Part shown: positions 54,679 to 63,241 of the stretch, one piece after another
Layout of the letters: each line of letters opens with the position of its first letter
Position numbering within the stretch: position 1 is the stretch's first letter
Assembly: GCF_000023445.1 (NCBI RefSeq)
Contig: NC_012881.1
Location: forward strand, 2,844,501 to 2,908,500
DNA: 64,000 bases
Direction of reading: 5' to 3'
Source of the DNA: Maridesulfovibrio salexigens DSM 2638
GTDB lineage: Bacteria; Desulfobacterota; Desulfovibrionia; Desulfovibrionales; Desulfovibrionaceae
The notes under the pieces: generated by a model
What the model was told of the DNA's origin: nothing
Database searches by the model: none
What the model saw: the letters and a program-made list of their open reading frames with translations, nothing else
Translations under genes and position numbers: made by a program

Positions 54679-54707
54679 GCTCGCCCTACGTGGTGAGCTT
54701 TTTTTTT
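54679..54707 (+). terminator. Expression-platform terminator of the TPP riboswitch
   Basis: Stem GCTCGCC/GGTGAGC with a 6-base loop and T9 tail, directly before the thiS ribosome site. Implies transcriptional control. Confidence 0.85.
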
Positions 54708-54718
54708 ACGGAGTGAAA

Positions 54719-54919
54719 ATGATCGTAAAATTGAATGGCAAAGAAGCCGAACTGGCCGAAAACATCACCATCCTCAAACTGCTGGAATCCAAAAATCTCA
54801 CACCGGACACCGTAGTTGTTGAACTCAACATGGAAATCATCCCGGCTGAAAACTACGGCTCCACACAAATAAATGACGGGGACCACCTCGAAATACTGCG
54901 CTTTGTAGGCGGAGGTTGA
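54719..54919 (+). CDS. thiS: ThiS, sulfur-carrier protein
   Basis: 66-residue ubiquitin-like protein ending in the essential Gly-Gly (RFVGGG), which is adenylylated by ThiF and thiocarboxylated to donate sulfur to the thiazole. GGAG five bases before the ATG at 54719. First gene of the riboswitch-controlled operon. Confidence 0.94.
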   Translation: MIVKLNGKEAELAENITILKLLESKNLTPDTVVVELNMEIIPAENYGSTQINDGDHLEILRFVGGG

Positions 54920-54924
54920 TTACA

Positions 54925-55701
54925 ATGAACAACGATATTTTCAAACTGGGCGGCCTCGAATTCAACAGCCGCCTGCTGACCGGAACAGGCAAATACGCCG
55001 ACGATTCCGTAATCCCGGACGTATGTGAAGCTTCCGGTTCGCAGATCATCACCGTGGCCCTGCGCCGCGTTGACCTTGAATCTGACACCGGAAACGTCAT
55101 GGACTTTATTCCCAAGCACATGCAGCTGCTGCCTAACACTTCCGGCGCACGCACAGCAGAAGAAGCGATTCGCATCGCCCGCCTTGCCAAGGCCATGGGC
55201 TGCGGCAACTGGATCAAGATCGAAGTCATTTCCGACAACAAATACCTGCTGCCCGACGGCTATGAAACCGCCAAGGCAACTGAAATCCTCGCTAAGGAAG
55301 GATTCGTAGTCCTGCCTTACGTAAACGCAGACCTCTACATAGCCCGTTCGCTGGTGGATGCCGGAGCCGCAGCAGTTATGCCGCTTGGCGCACCCATCGG
55401 AACCAACCGCGGCCTCAAGACCCGCGAAATGGTCCGCATCCTGATCGATGAGATCGACCTGCCTATCATTGTGGATGCCGGAATCGGTCGCCCTTCTGAA
55501 GCCTGCGAAGCCATGGAGATGGGTGCTGATGCCTGTCTGGTTAACACCGCCATCGCCACCGCATCCGATCCCAAGATGATGGCTAAAGCTTTCGGTCGGG
55601 CCGTAAAAGCCGGACGCGAGGCTTACCTTTCCGGTCCCGGAGCAAAACACAGCCATGCCAAGGCCTCCTCACCCCTTACCGGATTCCTGCACGAAGGATA
55701 A
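54925..55701 (+). CDS. thiG: ThiG, thiazole synthase
   Basis: TIM-barrel enzyme making the thiazole phosphate from deoxyxylulose phosphate, iminoglycine and ThiS thiocarboxylate. Opening [17 protein letters not shown], Schiff-base Lys in WIKIEVI, and [12 protein letters not shown] with [11 protein letters not shown] phosphate-binding loops. 258 residues. ATG at 54925, GGAGG nine bases upstream. Confidence 0.96.
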   Translation: MNNDIFKLGGLEFNSRLLTGTGKYADDSVIPDVCEASGSQIITVALRRVDLESDTGNVMDFIPKHMQLLPNTSGARTAEEAIRIARLAKAMGCGNWIKIEVISDNKYLLPDGYETAKATEILAKEGFVVLPYVNADLYIARSLVDAGAAAVMPLGAPIGTNRGLKTREMVRILIDEIDLPIIVDAGIGRPSEACEAMEMGADACLVNTAIATASDPKMMAKAFGRAVKAGREAYLSGPGAKHSHAKASSPLTGFLHEG

Positions 55702-55707
55702 AATAAA

Positions 55708-56829
55708 ATGAGCTTCTATCCCATCTGCGCCGAATACAACGACGCCCCCCTTGCCGAGCAATTCGGCTCCGTAACTGAACACGATGTCAGGCGCGCCCTT
55801 AACAAGACAACTTTGAGCCTGGAAGACTTTCTTGCCCTGTTAAGCCCCGCAGCAATTCCTTTTCTCGAAGAAATGGCAGCAAAAGCAAGCCAGCTGACTT
55901 TGCAGCACTTCGGCAGAACCATTCAGCTGTTCACCCCGCTGTACATGGCTAACTTCTGCACCAACAAGTGCGTATATTGCGGCTTCAACACCAAAAACAA
56001 CATTCCACGTTCCCAACTGGGACCGGACGAGTTGGAAAAAGAAGCCAAGGCAATTGCTGCCACCGGGCTGAAGCACCTGCTCATCCTCACCGGGGATGCG
56101 CGAGCCAAGTCTTCCCCGGAATACATTGAATCCGCCGTTGAAATCCTGCGTAAACATTTTCCATCCGTATCCATTGAAATCTATGCCATGACAGAGGAAG
56201 AATATTCTAGTCTGGTTAAGGTCGGCGTGGACGGCATGACTATGTTTCAGGAGACCTACAACGAAGAGCTTTACCCGGAACTGCATCCGGCAGGCCCCAA
56301 ACATGATTACCGCTTCCGCCTCGATGCTCCTGAACGGGCCTGCAAAGCCGGTATGCGTGTTGTGAATATAGGTGCTCTGCTCGGCCTCGATGAATGGCGC
56401 CATGATGCCCTGAAAACAGGTATTCACGCCGCTTATCTCCAGAACAAATATCCCGAAGTGGACATCGCGGTATCACTGCCGCGCATCCGTACCCATGTGG
56501 GTGATGCCTTCACTCCGAAATCCCTTGTCAGTGACACTGCCCTTGTACAGAACATGCTGGCCCTGCGTATTTTCCTGCCCCGCTGCGGAATCACCATTTC
56601 CACCCGCGAGGCACCTGACTTCCGTGAAAACATCCTTCCGCTGGGCGTAACCCGCATGTCCGCAGGCGTCTCTACAGAAGTAGGCGGACACACCTGCGAA
56701 GAAGAGGAGAAAGTCGGACAGTTCGATATCAGCGATGAACGCAGTGTGGACGAAATGTGCGCGGTGCTCCGTAAACACGGTTACCAGCCTGTCTTCAAAG
56801 ACTGGCACCCTTTGCAGGAAGCATCGTGA
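55708..56829 (+). CDS. thiH: ThiH, 2-iminoacetate synthase (radical SAM)
   Basis: Splits tyrosine to dehydroglycine and p-cresol. The 4Fe-4S cluster motif C-x3-C-x2-C is in ANFCTNKCVYCGF; LTGDARAKSSPEYI follows. 373 residues, normal. Anaerobic variant as expected for the lifestyle. Overlaps the thiF start (GTGA). Confidence 0.96.
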   Translation: MSFYPICAEYNDAPLAEQFGSVTEHDVRRALNKTTLSLEDFLALLSPAAIPFLEEMAAKASQLTLQHFGRTIQLFTPLYMANFCTNKCVYCGFNTKNNIPRSQLGPDELEKEAKAIAATGLKHLLILTGDARAKSSPEYIESAVEILRKHFPSVSIEIYAMTEEEYSSLVKVGVDGMTMFQETYNEELYPELHPAGPKHDYRFRLDAPERACKAGMRVVNIGALLGLDEWRHDALKTGIHAAYLQNKYPEVDIAVSLPRIRTHVGDAFTPKSLVSDTALVQNMLALRIFLPRCGITISTREAPDFRENILPLGVTRMSAGVSTEVGGHTCEEEEKVGQFDISDERSVDEMCAVLRKHGYQPVFKDWHPLQEAS

Positions 56830-57449
56830 ACCGCACAGAACAAGGCATAGCAAAATATCTCGGTGAGGACCGTCTGCGTTACCTGCAAGCGGTCCGCATC
56901 GGCATTGCCGGAGCCGGAGGACTGGGTTCCAACTGCGCCATGCATCTTGTCCGCAGCGGATTCAAGCAATTCGTTATTGCCGACTTTGATCGCATCGAGA
57001 AATCCAACCTCAACCGCCAATTCTATTTCATGGAACAGGTCGGTACCGACAAAGTTGAAGCCCTCTGTAATAACCTGAAGTCCATCAACCCGGACCTCAG
57101 CATCACCGCCCATGCTACCGCTGTCAGCAATGAAAATGTCCATGAGCTGTTCGGCGACTGCGATGTTATCATCGAAGCCTTTGACGGTGCAGCGGCCAAA
57201 AAAGCACTGGTTGAAACATTCCTACCCACGGGCAAACTGCTGGTCACGGCTTCAGGAATGGGCGGCACAGGCAATACGGATGAAATCAAGACCCGCAAGG
57301 TCCGCGACAACTTCTACATTGTCGGGGACATGAAAACCGAGTGCAATGCCGAGACTCCCCCCCTCTCACCGAGGGTAGCAATCTGCGCTGCCAAACAAGC
57401 CGACATTGTTCTCAACCATTACCTGAACAAATTCCAAGAAGCCAAATAG
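56826..57449 (+). CDS. thiF: ThiF-type adenylyltransferase for ThiS
   Basis: Activates the ThiS C-terminus. ATP-binding GIAGAGGLGSNCAM, then DFDRIEKSNLNRQFYF, and a Cys in TECNAET towards the end. At 207 residues it lacks the C-terminal rhodanese or extra domains of some E1-like proteins. Start is GTG, AGGA upstream. Confidence 0.93.
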   Translation: MNRTEQGIAKYLGEDRLRYLQAVRIGIAGAGGLGSNCAMHLVRSGFKQFVIADFDRIEKSNLNRQFYFMEQVGTDKVEALCNNLKSINPDLSITAHATAVSNENVHELFGDCDVIIEAFDGAAAKKALVETFLPTGKLLVTASGMGGTGNTDEIKTRKVRDNFYIVGDMKTECNAETPPLSPRVAICAAKQADIVLNHYLNKFQEAK

Positions 57450-57458
57450 GGACAAAGA

Positions 57459-58109
57459 ATGAGCATCAGAAAAATCACCCGTCAAAACATCCTTGATACA
57501 GATATTTACTGCCTTACCGCCCTGAAATTTTCTAAGGATCGTTCCAATATCGAAGTTGTCCGCGAGATGCTTGATAACGGCATCAAGCTGATCCAGTACC
57601 GCGAGAAGGAAATCAAGTCCGGTCAGAAATACGAAGAGTGCATGGAAATCCGCCGCATGACCCGCGAAGCAGGGGCTGCATTCATCGTCAATGACGACAT
57701 CGATCTTGCCATGATGGTCGGCGCGGACGGCATCCATATCGGACAGGAAGATTTTCCGGTACACGCAGTACGCAAGCTAATCGGTGATGAAATGGCTATC
57801 GGCCTCTCCACCCACGCTCCCGAAGAAGCACTCGCCGCCGTTGAAGCTGGTGTAGATTACATCGGCGTAGGTCCTATCTTTAAGACTTACACCAAAGATG
57901 ATGTTGTTGATCCCGTAGGCTTCGAATATCTCGACTGGGTAGTCAAGAATATCAATATTCCCTTCGTAGCTATCGGCGGTATCAAAGAGCACAACATTGC
58001 CGAGGTAATGAACCGTGGCGCAAAATGCGTAGCCCTTGTCACCGAAATTGTCGGCGCAGACGATATTGGCGGCATGATCAAAGACCTGCGCTCTGCAATG
58101 CCTAAATAA
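57459..58109 (+). CDS. thiE: ThiE, thiamine phosphate synthase
   Basis: Joins the pyrimidine and thiazole to thiamine phosphate. TIM barrel with IKLIQYREKEIKS, FIVNDDIDLAMMVGADGIHI and YIGVGPIF; GGIKEHNI phosphate loop. 216 residues, normal. Last gene of the thi operon; thiC and thiD must lie elsewhere. Confidence 0.95.
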   Translation: MSIRKITRQNILDTDIYCLTALKFSKDRSNIEVVREMLDNGIKLIQYREKEIKSGQKYEECMEIRRMTREAGAAFIVNDDIDLAMMVGADGIHIGQEDFPVHAVRKLIGDEMAIGLSTHAPEEALAAVEAGVDYIGVGPIFKTYTKDDVVDPVGFEYLDWVVKNINIPFVAIGGIKEHNIAEVMNRGAKCVALVTEIVGADDIGGMIKDLRSAMPK

Positions 58110-58137
58110 ATTTCAAATCGGAACCACTCACACGAAG

Positions 58138-58180
58138 ACACCCCTGAACCGAGAAATAAGTAAGCTCCGGTTCAGGGGTG
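58138..58180. repeat. Inverted repeat between thiE and the secreted-protein trio, copy 1
   Basis: Stem CACCCCTGAACCG/CGGTTCAGGGGTG, spacer GAGAAATAAGTAAGCTC-like. A near copy lies at 58808-58850. Probably the terminator for the convergent genes. Confidence 0.75.
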
Positions 58181-58208
58181 CGGTGTTGATTAGATTATTG
58201 ACGTTTTA

Positions 58209-58715
58209 TTAGAAAGGTTGGCCGTTGTTGATGTATGCGACTCCACCATACAAATAATCATTATATGTACCACCTGTATACTGAGCTGTACTGACAAGAG
58301 CTTTGGTCATCTGCGGATCATTTGAATTCCATTTAATTACTGCGTACCCCATTGTTCTCATTAAGATTCCAGACTTCGTAAAATTAAAATATCGCGTTGA
58401 ATAAGCAGGAATGTCAAAGGCTTCATCACCACCTGCTGCTAACTGGTATTGACCCGAGACAATGGTCCACACGTCACCATAAGAAGATACATTATTTCCA
58501 CTCTGATCATATACATCTACTTTGCATCTTACATCCTGATTTGTAATGTTTGATATGTAAAAACTCGTGTACAAACCTCCTTTAGAACTCCTATAACTTT
58601 TCACATGGGGAACGATAGCACTTCCCTGCGCATTAAAACAATCCTGCGCCATTGCCCCACCGCTCATCAGCAGAACCATTGCCATTGCCAATACAATCTT
58701 CATTGCTTTTTTCAT
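58209..58715 (-). CDS. Secreted protein of the GQPF-tail paralogue trio, member A
   Basis: 168 residues with a near-identical signal peptide to its neighbours (MKKAMKIVLAMAMVLLMSGG, cut after MAQ). The mature part is beta-rich: YISNITNQDVRCKVDVYDQS, IPAYSTRYFNF, MGYAVIKWNS, and it ends in NNGQPF. No cysteine pair is conserved across the trio; no family recognised. AAAGGAG precedes the ATG. Likely periplasmic or exported; the C-terminal motif may be a recognition or assembly signal (inference). Confidence 0.75.
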   Translation of the reverse strand: MKKAMKIVLAMAMVLLMSGGAMAQDCFNAQGSAIVPHVKSYRSSKGGLYTSFYISNITNQDVRCKVDVYDQSGNNVSSYGDVWTIVSGQYQLAAGGDEAFDIPAYSTRYFNFTKSGILMRTMGYAVIKWNSNDPQMTKALVSTAQYTGGTYNDYLYGGVAYINNGQPF

Positions 58716-58807
58716 TATTTCTCCTTTGAATTTAAAATTAATATTTCACACGCCACCCCTAAAATAGAGAAAAAAACTAATTACAAGACTAAAATTTTAA
58801 AAATAAA

Positions 58808-58850
58808 ACACCCCTGAACCGAATTATAAGTAAGCTCCGGTTCAGGGGAG
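58808..58850 (-). terminator. Terminator between members A and B, copy 2 of the inverted repeat
   Basis: Same stem as at 58138 with TGTTTTATTTTT on the minus strand; shows that gene plus terminator duplicated as one unit. Confidence 0.8.
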
Positions 58851-58878
58851 CGGTGTTGGATAGGTTATTAGAGTTTAA

Positions 58879-59400
58879 TTAGAAGGGCTGACCGCCGTTT
58901 ATATCCCGTTCGGTTGCATAATAATTACTAGAACTACCAAGAGAAAATTTATAAATACTTCCTATCAGCGCCCTCCTCAGCTTCGAACTGTTACTCATCC
59001 ACTCAACAACTGCATGCCCATAAAAAGTCATTGTACCTGACAATAGTGATCCAAACCAAAAAGCACGGGTCGAGTGGGCCGGAATTTCAAAAAGACCGGT
59101 TCCTGAAGATACGACAACATGGCCTCCTCCTCCACCAGCAGGTCCAGTCATTACTTGACCAAAATGCGTAATATCATCACCGTTATGATCAAAAACGGTG
59201 ACCCGACACTGGATTGTCTGATCAGTAATATTAGTTAAAAACATGCGGTTTTGAAAATATCTATATGAGCCACGATACAACACCTCAATTCCAGAAACTA
59301 AGGCACTCCCCTGCGGAATAAATGTCTCCTGCGCTATTGCCCCACCGCTCATCAGCAGGACCATTGCCAATGCCAACACAATCTTCATTGCTTTTCTCAT
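58879..59400 (-). CDS. Secreted protein of the GQPF-tail paralogue trio, member B
   Basis: 173 residues, same signal peptide plan (MRKAMKIVLALAMVLLMSGG). Shares NITDQTIQCRVTVFDHNGDD, IPAHSTRAFWFG, and ends NGGQPF. A Gly-rich loop (GPAGGGGGHV) marks it off. It starts 15 bases after member C, so B and C form one mRNA. Confidence 0.75.
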   Translation of the reverse strand: MRKAMKIVLALAMVLLMSGGAIAQETFIPQGSALVSGIEVLYRGSYRYFQNRMFLTNITDQTIQCRVTVFDHNGDDITHFGQVMTGPAGGGGGHVVVSSGTGLFEIPAHSTRAFWFGSLLSGTMTFYGHAVVEWMSNSSKLRRALIGSIYKFSLGSSSNYYATERDINGGQPF

Positions 59401-59415
59401 TGTTTCTCCTTTGGA

Positions 59416-59925
59416 TTAGAAAGGCTGACCGCCGTTAATATATGCAGTTCCGCCTTTGCCATGATAACTGCTAGATTTAGCAGGAGTCCTTACCCCACCA
59501 ATAAGTGCTCGCCGAAGAGTTGTGTCAGAAGATTTCCATTCAACCACTGCATACCCCATTACTGCTATTTTTATATGGTCACGACCAAGAGTAAAACACC
59601 TTGTGGAATGTGCTGGAATTGCAAATTCACCACTCCCTTTAGAAAGAACGGTCTCAACACCATTACCCCCAGTCACAACAGTTCCCAAATAAGTCACGTC
59701 ATTACCATTATGGTCGTATACAGTAACCTTACATTGTACATCACTCGATGTAATATTACTCAAATACATACTCGTATATTTCAATAAGTTGCTATCGTTG
59801 TATGAATAAACCATATTTGGAACCAGAGCACTGCCCTGCGCATTGAAACTTTCCTGCGCCATAGCCCCACCGCTCATCAGCAGGACCATTGCCACCGCCA
59901 ATACAATCTTCATTGCTTTTTTCAT
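59416..59925 (-). CDS. Secreted protein of the GQPF-tail paralogue trio, member C
   Basis: 169 residues, signal MKKAMKIVLAVAMVLLMSGG. Core YLSNITSSDVQCKVTVYDHN, IPAHSTRCFTLG, MGYAVVEWKSSDTTLRRALI, ending NGGQPF. First gene of the trio in transcription order, AAGGAG before the ATG. No known family. Confidence 0.75.
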   Translation of the reverse strand: MKKAMKIVLAVAMVLLMSGGAMAQESFNAQGSALVPNMVYSYNDSNLLKYTSMYLSNITSSDVQCKVTVYDHNGNDVTYLGTVVTGGNGVETVLSKGSGEFAIPAHSTRCFTLGRDHIKIAVMGYAVVEWKSSDTTLRRALIGGVRTPAKSSSYHGKGGTAYINGGQPF

Positions 59926-60025
59926 TATTTCTCCTTACTCGTATAGAATTATGTCTGTAAAAACACAGATTAATTATTTCTTACATAATCCGATATTAAT
60001 TGTCTAGAAAAAGCCTAGAGTCACA

Positions 60026-60358
60026 ATGTTTAAGCAGAAGAATTGGCCTTTTACAGGTAAGTCAGGCACAGAATACACATTAGGAATATTCGCTAAAACC
60101 CGCCCTATTCCTGAATACGGTGGGGTCTACATCCTCGCCTACACACACCCGCGCGGGCACCGTGCGGGATTTAAAGTAAACGTACTCTACATTGGAAAGA
60201 CGCGGAACTTTCGCAAAGAACTTGAGAATCCACCCCAAGCTGATCGTTTGTGGGAAGGAAACTGGAATTGCATTTATCTGCTGAGAATTGATGAGCCTGA
60301 AAGAAGAAAAGAAGTGCTTGCGGATTTAGTTGCAGGCAATGAGATTTCCTGCCAATAA
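60026..60358 (+). CDS. GIY-YIG-like small protein
   Basis: 110 residues. GGVYILAYTHP and, 25 residues on, VLYIGKTRNF fit the GIY-YIG nuclease core, with a helix after it; the usual downstream Arg and Glu cannot be placed with certainty, so activity is unproven. Ribosome site weak. Not in an operon. Stand-alone GIY-YIG proteins act in repair or are mobile-element relics. Confidence 0.65.
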   Translation: MFKQKNWPFTGKSGTEYTLGIFAKTRPIPEYGGVYILAYTHPRGHRAGFKVNVLYIGKTRNFRKELENPPQADRLWEGNWNCIYLLRIDEPERRKEVLADLVAGNEISCQ

Positions 60359-60389
60359 AAAACCGCCACAACCTCACAGACTGCGGCGG
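60357..60389 (-). terminator. Terminator after the methyltransferase
   Basis: Stem CCGCCACA/TGCGGCGG (one mismatch) with T6 on the minus strand. The same motif recurs at 61240-61273. Confidence 0.75.
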
Positions 60390-60411
60390 CTTATAATTTC
60401 AATTCAGTTTA

Positions 60412-61140
60412 TTAATTCTCGCAGGTTACAATCAAAGTCCTGCTGGTCAGCATACGAAAAGAAAACATATCATTCACATACTTCATATTATCTTCTGAAA
60501 GATGCTTCTTTTTCTGCTTCATGAAGAAAAGAACTTTACTCAAAGCAAGGACAGGCAAGCATGTCAGCCACTTGCCAAAACTTGATTTCTGAATCTTGTC
60601 GGAATGACAATCGATATTTTTGAAATCTTTCTCGGTAAGTGCGTGAACAAGGAAAAAATAATGAATCGGAGAAATGTGACTTCCGGTAGAGTAATGTTCC
60701 TCATTCTTCATTGGAATAGGCGCGAACATCTGCTGAAAACCATTCAGGAAATATGAAATCCTTGAATTCATATTAAGAATGTTCGGGGTGGTAAGAATCA
60801 GCAATCCACCCGGCTTAAGCACTCTTTTAGCCTCTCCAATAAGGTTTTCATAAGAATCCAGATGCTCAATAACCTCAACGGAAGTTACCAGATCAAAAGA
60901 ATTATCTTCGTATGGCAGTTTTTCTTTACAAACATTAACTTTTTTAATGGTAATGTCCGTCGGTTCGAAACGCTCAGAATGAAAGTCGCAAGCTTCGGTA
61001 TCAAGATTACAAGCATCCTTAATCTGCTTGGTAAAACCACCAACCCCAGCCCCAATGTCCAAATGCCTGATTCCAGTCTGTCCAGAAAATCGATCTTTGA
61101 TTATTTTTGTCAGTGCCCGTCTAATCTGTTTAGTCGCCAT
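60412..61140 (-). CDS. SAM-dependent methyltransferase (class I)
   Basis: 242 residues. Motif I HLDIGAGVGGFTKQI, VTSVEVIEHLDSYENL and RVLKPGGLLILTTPN are typical of Methyltransf_11/UbiE-type enzymes. Basic N-terminus. Substrate unknown; possibly a small molecule or glycan precursor. GGAG before the ATG. Confidence 0.85.
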   Translation of the reverse strand: MATKQIRRALTKIIKDRFSGQTGIRHLDIGAGVGGFTKQIKDACNLDTEACDFHSERFEPTDITIKKVNVCKEKLPYEDNSFDLVTSVEVIEHLDSYENLIGEAKRVLKPGGLLILTTPNILNMNSRISYFLNGFQQMFAPIPMKNEEHYSTGSHISPIHYFFLVHALTEKDFKNIDCHSDKIQKSSFGKWLTCLPVLALSKVLFFMKQKKKHLSEDNMKYVNDMFSFRMLTSRTLIVTCEN

Positions 61141-61239
61141 ATTTCGACCACTCCTATATTTATATTTTTTAAAGCGTCTCTTTTATATAAAGTAGAAGAG
61201 CAAGACAACCCCTTTTTAAACATATCAACTTACATACCA

Positions 61240-61273
61240 AAAGCCGCCGCAACTTCTCAGACTGCGGCGGTTT
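61240..61273 (-). terminator. Terminator after fdhE
   Basis: Stem CCGCCGCA/TGCGGCGG followed on the minus strand by CTTTTGG; close copy of 60357-60389. Confidence 0.75.
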
Positions 61274-61296
61274 AGCTTTCAATTCACCAATCCAAT

Positions 61297-62205
61297 TTAC
61301 AGCACATTCCAAGGAGTCTCAGCCAACGGCAAATAATCCTTTTCCTGTGCGCTGATATCAAGATGCACAAGCCCCAGCGGAGCGACACGCGGGTCCGGCT
61401 GGTCGCTGAGTTCGCGGGTATCGATGGTTACGAAATAATGCTTGCAGGATTCGCAGACATCCACACGCTCATTTTTACGTTCATCTGCCTGCAAATAGCG
61501 GAGCTTCTCGATATCCTCATTCTCGCACCACGGACAAGTGTTACGCTTAAAACGCCACTCGTGCCCGCAACAGGAACAGTGCAGCCACCGCTGACCGCCA
61601 TGTGACTTCAGATATGCATTGTCATCACCCGACTTCTTGAGCAAAGCCAGATCAGGAAAAGTACCACAGACCGGACAGTATCCCTTGTGCCAAGCCATGT
61701 TTTCGATAGCTTTAGCTGCTTCCGGTTCCATACGGGCCATAAAAGGCTTAAGAGCCATAGTTCCGATGAATGCCAGAGTCTGGTCATCAATCTTCCATTC
61801 ATCAATCAAGGACCGCAGCAGCTTACCATCTTCATCCCAAAGAGCCTTGGCAAGATCATTAAAATTCTCGACCTCACCTACTGCAACTACAATCTCATCA
61901 ACCTCTTTGGAAATGGCAGGCAGTCCCTCGGCAACCGCCCCTGCAACCAGCATGAACACTTCGCGATACTTTTCACCAAGGTCAGGCAGTTCCATATCAG
62001 ACAACAGTGCAACGCCCTGCTCAAAACGAGGTGCATATGCGTCCGGGATTTTATATCCATCCCAGTCAGCAAGCAGGTCATCGGCTTTTTCCAACGCAAT
62101 TACCAGCGGCCCGAAAGCATCAAAAATATTCTCAAGAGCAGGCATTCTCTTACGCAAAGCAAGAAGCCCAGCCTGAACGTCACGTTTTTTCTTATTCTTA
62201 TCCAT
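61297..62205 (-). CDS. fdhE: FdhE, formate dehydrogenase accessory protein
   Basis: 302 residues. C-terminal half carries four CxxC rubredoxin-like motifs (YCPVCG, LHCSCCG, TCPWCEN, VCESCKH). FdhE binds and helps mature FDH. Lies downstream of fdhA-fdhB on the same strand. GGAG eight bases before the ATG. Confidence 0.9.
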   Translation of the reverse strand: MDKNKKKRDVQAGLLALRKRMPALENIFDAFGPLVIALEKADDLLADWDGYKIPDAYAPRFEQGVALLSDMELPDLGEKYREVFMLVAGAVAEGLPAISKEVDEIVVAVGEVENFNDLAKALWDEDGKLLRSLIDEWKIDDQTLAFIGTMALKPFMARMEPEAAKAIENMAWHKGYCPVCGTFPDLALLKKSGDDNAYLKSHGGQRWLHCSCCGHEWRFKRNTCPWCENEDIEKLRYLQADERKNERVDVCESCKHYFVTIDTRELSDQPDPRVAPLGLVHLDISAQEKDYLPLAETPWNVL

Positions 62206-62259
62206 TAATAATGCTCCAGAAATATTTGATGCGCTACGCGCTATTTATCAAAATATTTC

Positions 62260-62324
62260 GCCTCCGGCGGCTTAAACCCTTTAAAAAGGGTTTAAGAATC
62301 CCAAACTTTTTTAATAAGCTTCGC
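62260..62324 (-). repeat. Dispersed intergenic repeat, copy 2 (inverted)
   Basis: Reads GCCTCCGGCGGC, TTAAACCC, AAAAAGGGTTTAAG, AATCCCAAACTTTTTTAATA, AGCTTCGC: the reverse complement of the 27293-27381 element, with an internal hairpin. Confidence 0.7.
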
Positions 62325-62428
62325 ATCCGGTAACGAAAGACTGTAGAAATTTGTTTTATTTTAATTCAACCCCATTCCATCATCCCCAACGGCGAAGCCC
62401 TACTAAAAAATTTTGAAGGGATGGGGTC

Positions 62429-62481
62429 TGGGGAAGGGAAACTTTTCCCAAAAGTTTTCCTTCCCCAGCCGCCGGAGGCAA
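62429..62481 (-). repeat. Long hairpin and third repeat module after fdhB
   Basis: Stem CTGGGGAAGG plus AAACTTTT with CCC loop (62429-62468), followed by GCCGCCGGAGGC (62470-62481). It lies five bases from the fdhB stop and may also terminate that transcript. Confidence 0.65.
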
Positions 62482-62485
62482 CTAA

Positions 62486-63220
62486 TTATCCAAACATGCG
62501 TTTTGCAGGCTTGGCGAGATTAGCGAGGAACTCTTTGCGGGTTACGCCTTTGCCGACGCCGGAAGCGTCTGCGGTAACGTACTCATAATAGAGTTCAGGT
62601 TTATCCTGCACCAGATAGATGACGTTGACTTCGTCAGCATCGATTATTTCTGCGTTAGGATAATCTTTCTTGACCCGCTCAAGAGCTTTTTCAGCCAGAG
62701 CGACCATTTCTTCGCGTTCACCGAAGTTCATGGTGCCGGTGGGACAAGTCTTGACGCATACAGGCACGAGTCCGGCCTGCTGGCGATCAATACACATGTC
62801 GCACTTGGTCAACATTCCGGAACCGGTATTACGGCGCGGAATGTTGTAGGGACACGCTTCGGTTATTTCCTGACACTCGTCAGCAGCAAGGCGCTTGGTC
62901 TGATCGGTAAAGATAACCGCTCCGGTATCTTCGTCCTTGATGACCGCGCCGGTGACGTATGCATCAGCAATGTCCTTACAGGGAGGCACATCGCAATGGC
63001 GGCACTGATCGGGGAAGAAATACCACTCGACCTTGCCGTTGATGCGGTGCTCGCTGAAGCGGACCAATTTATAGTTAAAGGGGTTCAAGTCCGGCGGGTT
63101 CTGATGAGAACCGCGCTGCTTGGTTTCTACTGCGGGCAGATCGTGCCATTCCTTACAGGCAACCTGGCAACCGCGGCAAGCCGTACATCTGGAGGTATCT
63201 ACAAATAATGCTTTAGGCAT
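62486..63220 (-). CDS. fdhB: Formate dehydrogenase iron-sulfur subunit
   Basis: 244 residues with four ferredoxin-type cysteine clusters: CTACRGCQVACKEW, CRHCDVPPCK, CQEITEACPY and CDMCIDRQQAG with VCVKTCPTG, for about four 4Fe-4S centres carrying electrons from the Mo/W subunit. AGGAG six bases before the ATG. 21 bases after fdhA. No membrane anchor subunit is visible. Confidence 0.9.
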   Translation of the reverse strand: MPKALFVDTSRCTACRGCQVACKEWHDLPAVETKQRGSHQNPPDLNPFNYKLVRFSEHRINGKVEWYFFPDQCRHCDVPPCKDIADAYVTGAVIKDEDTGAVIFTDQTKRLAADECQEITEACPYNIPRRNTGSGMLTKCDMCIDRQQAGLVPVCVKTCPTGTMNFGEREEMVALAEKALERVKKDYPNAEIIDADEVNVIYLVQDKPELYYEYVTADASGVGKGVTRKEFLANLAKPAKRMFG

Positions 63221-63241
63221 GTTTTACTCCTTGGTTGCAGG

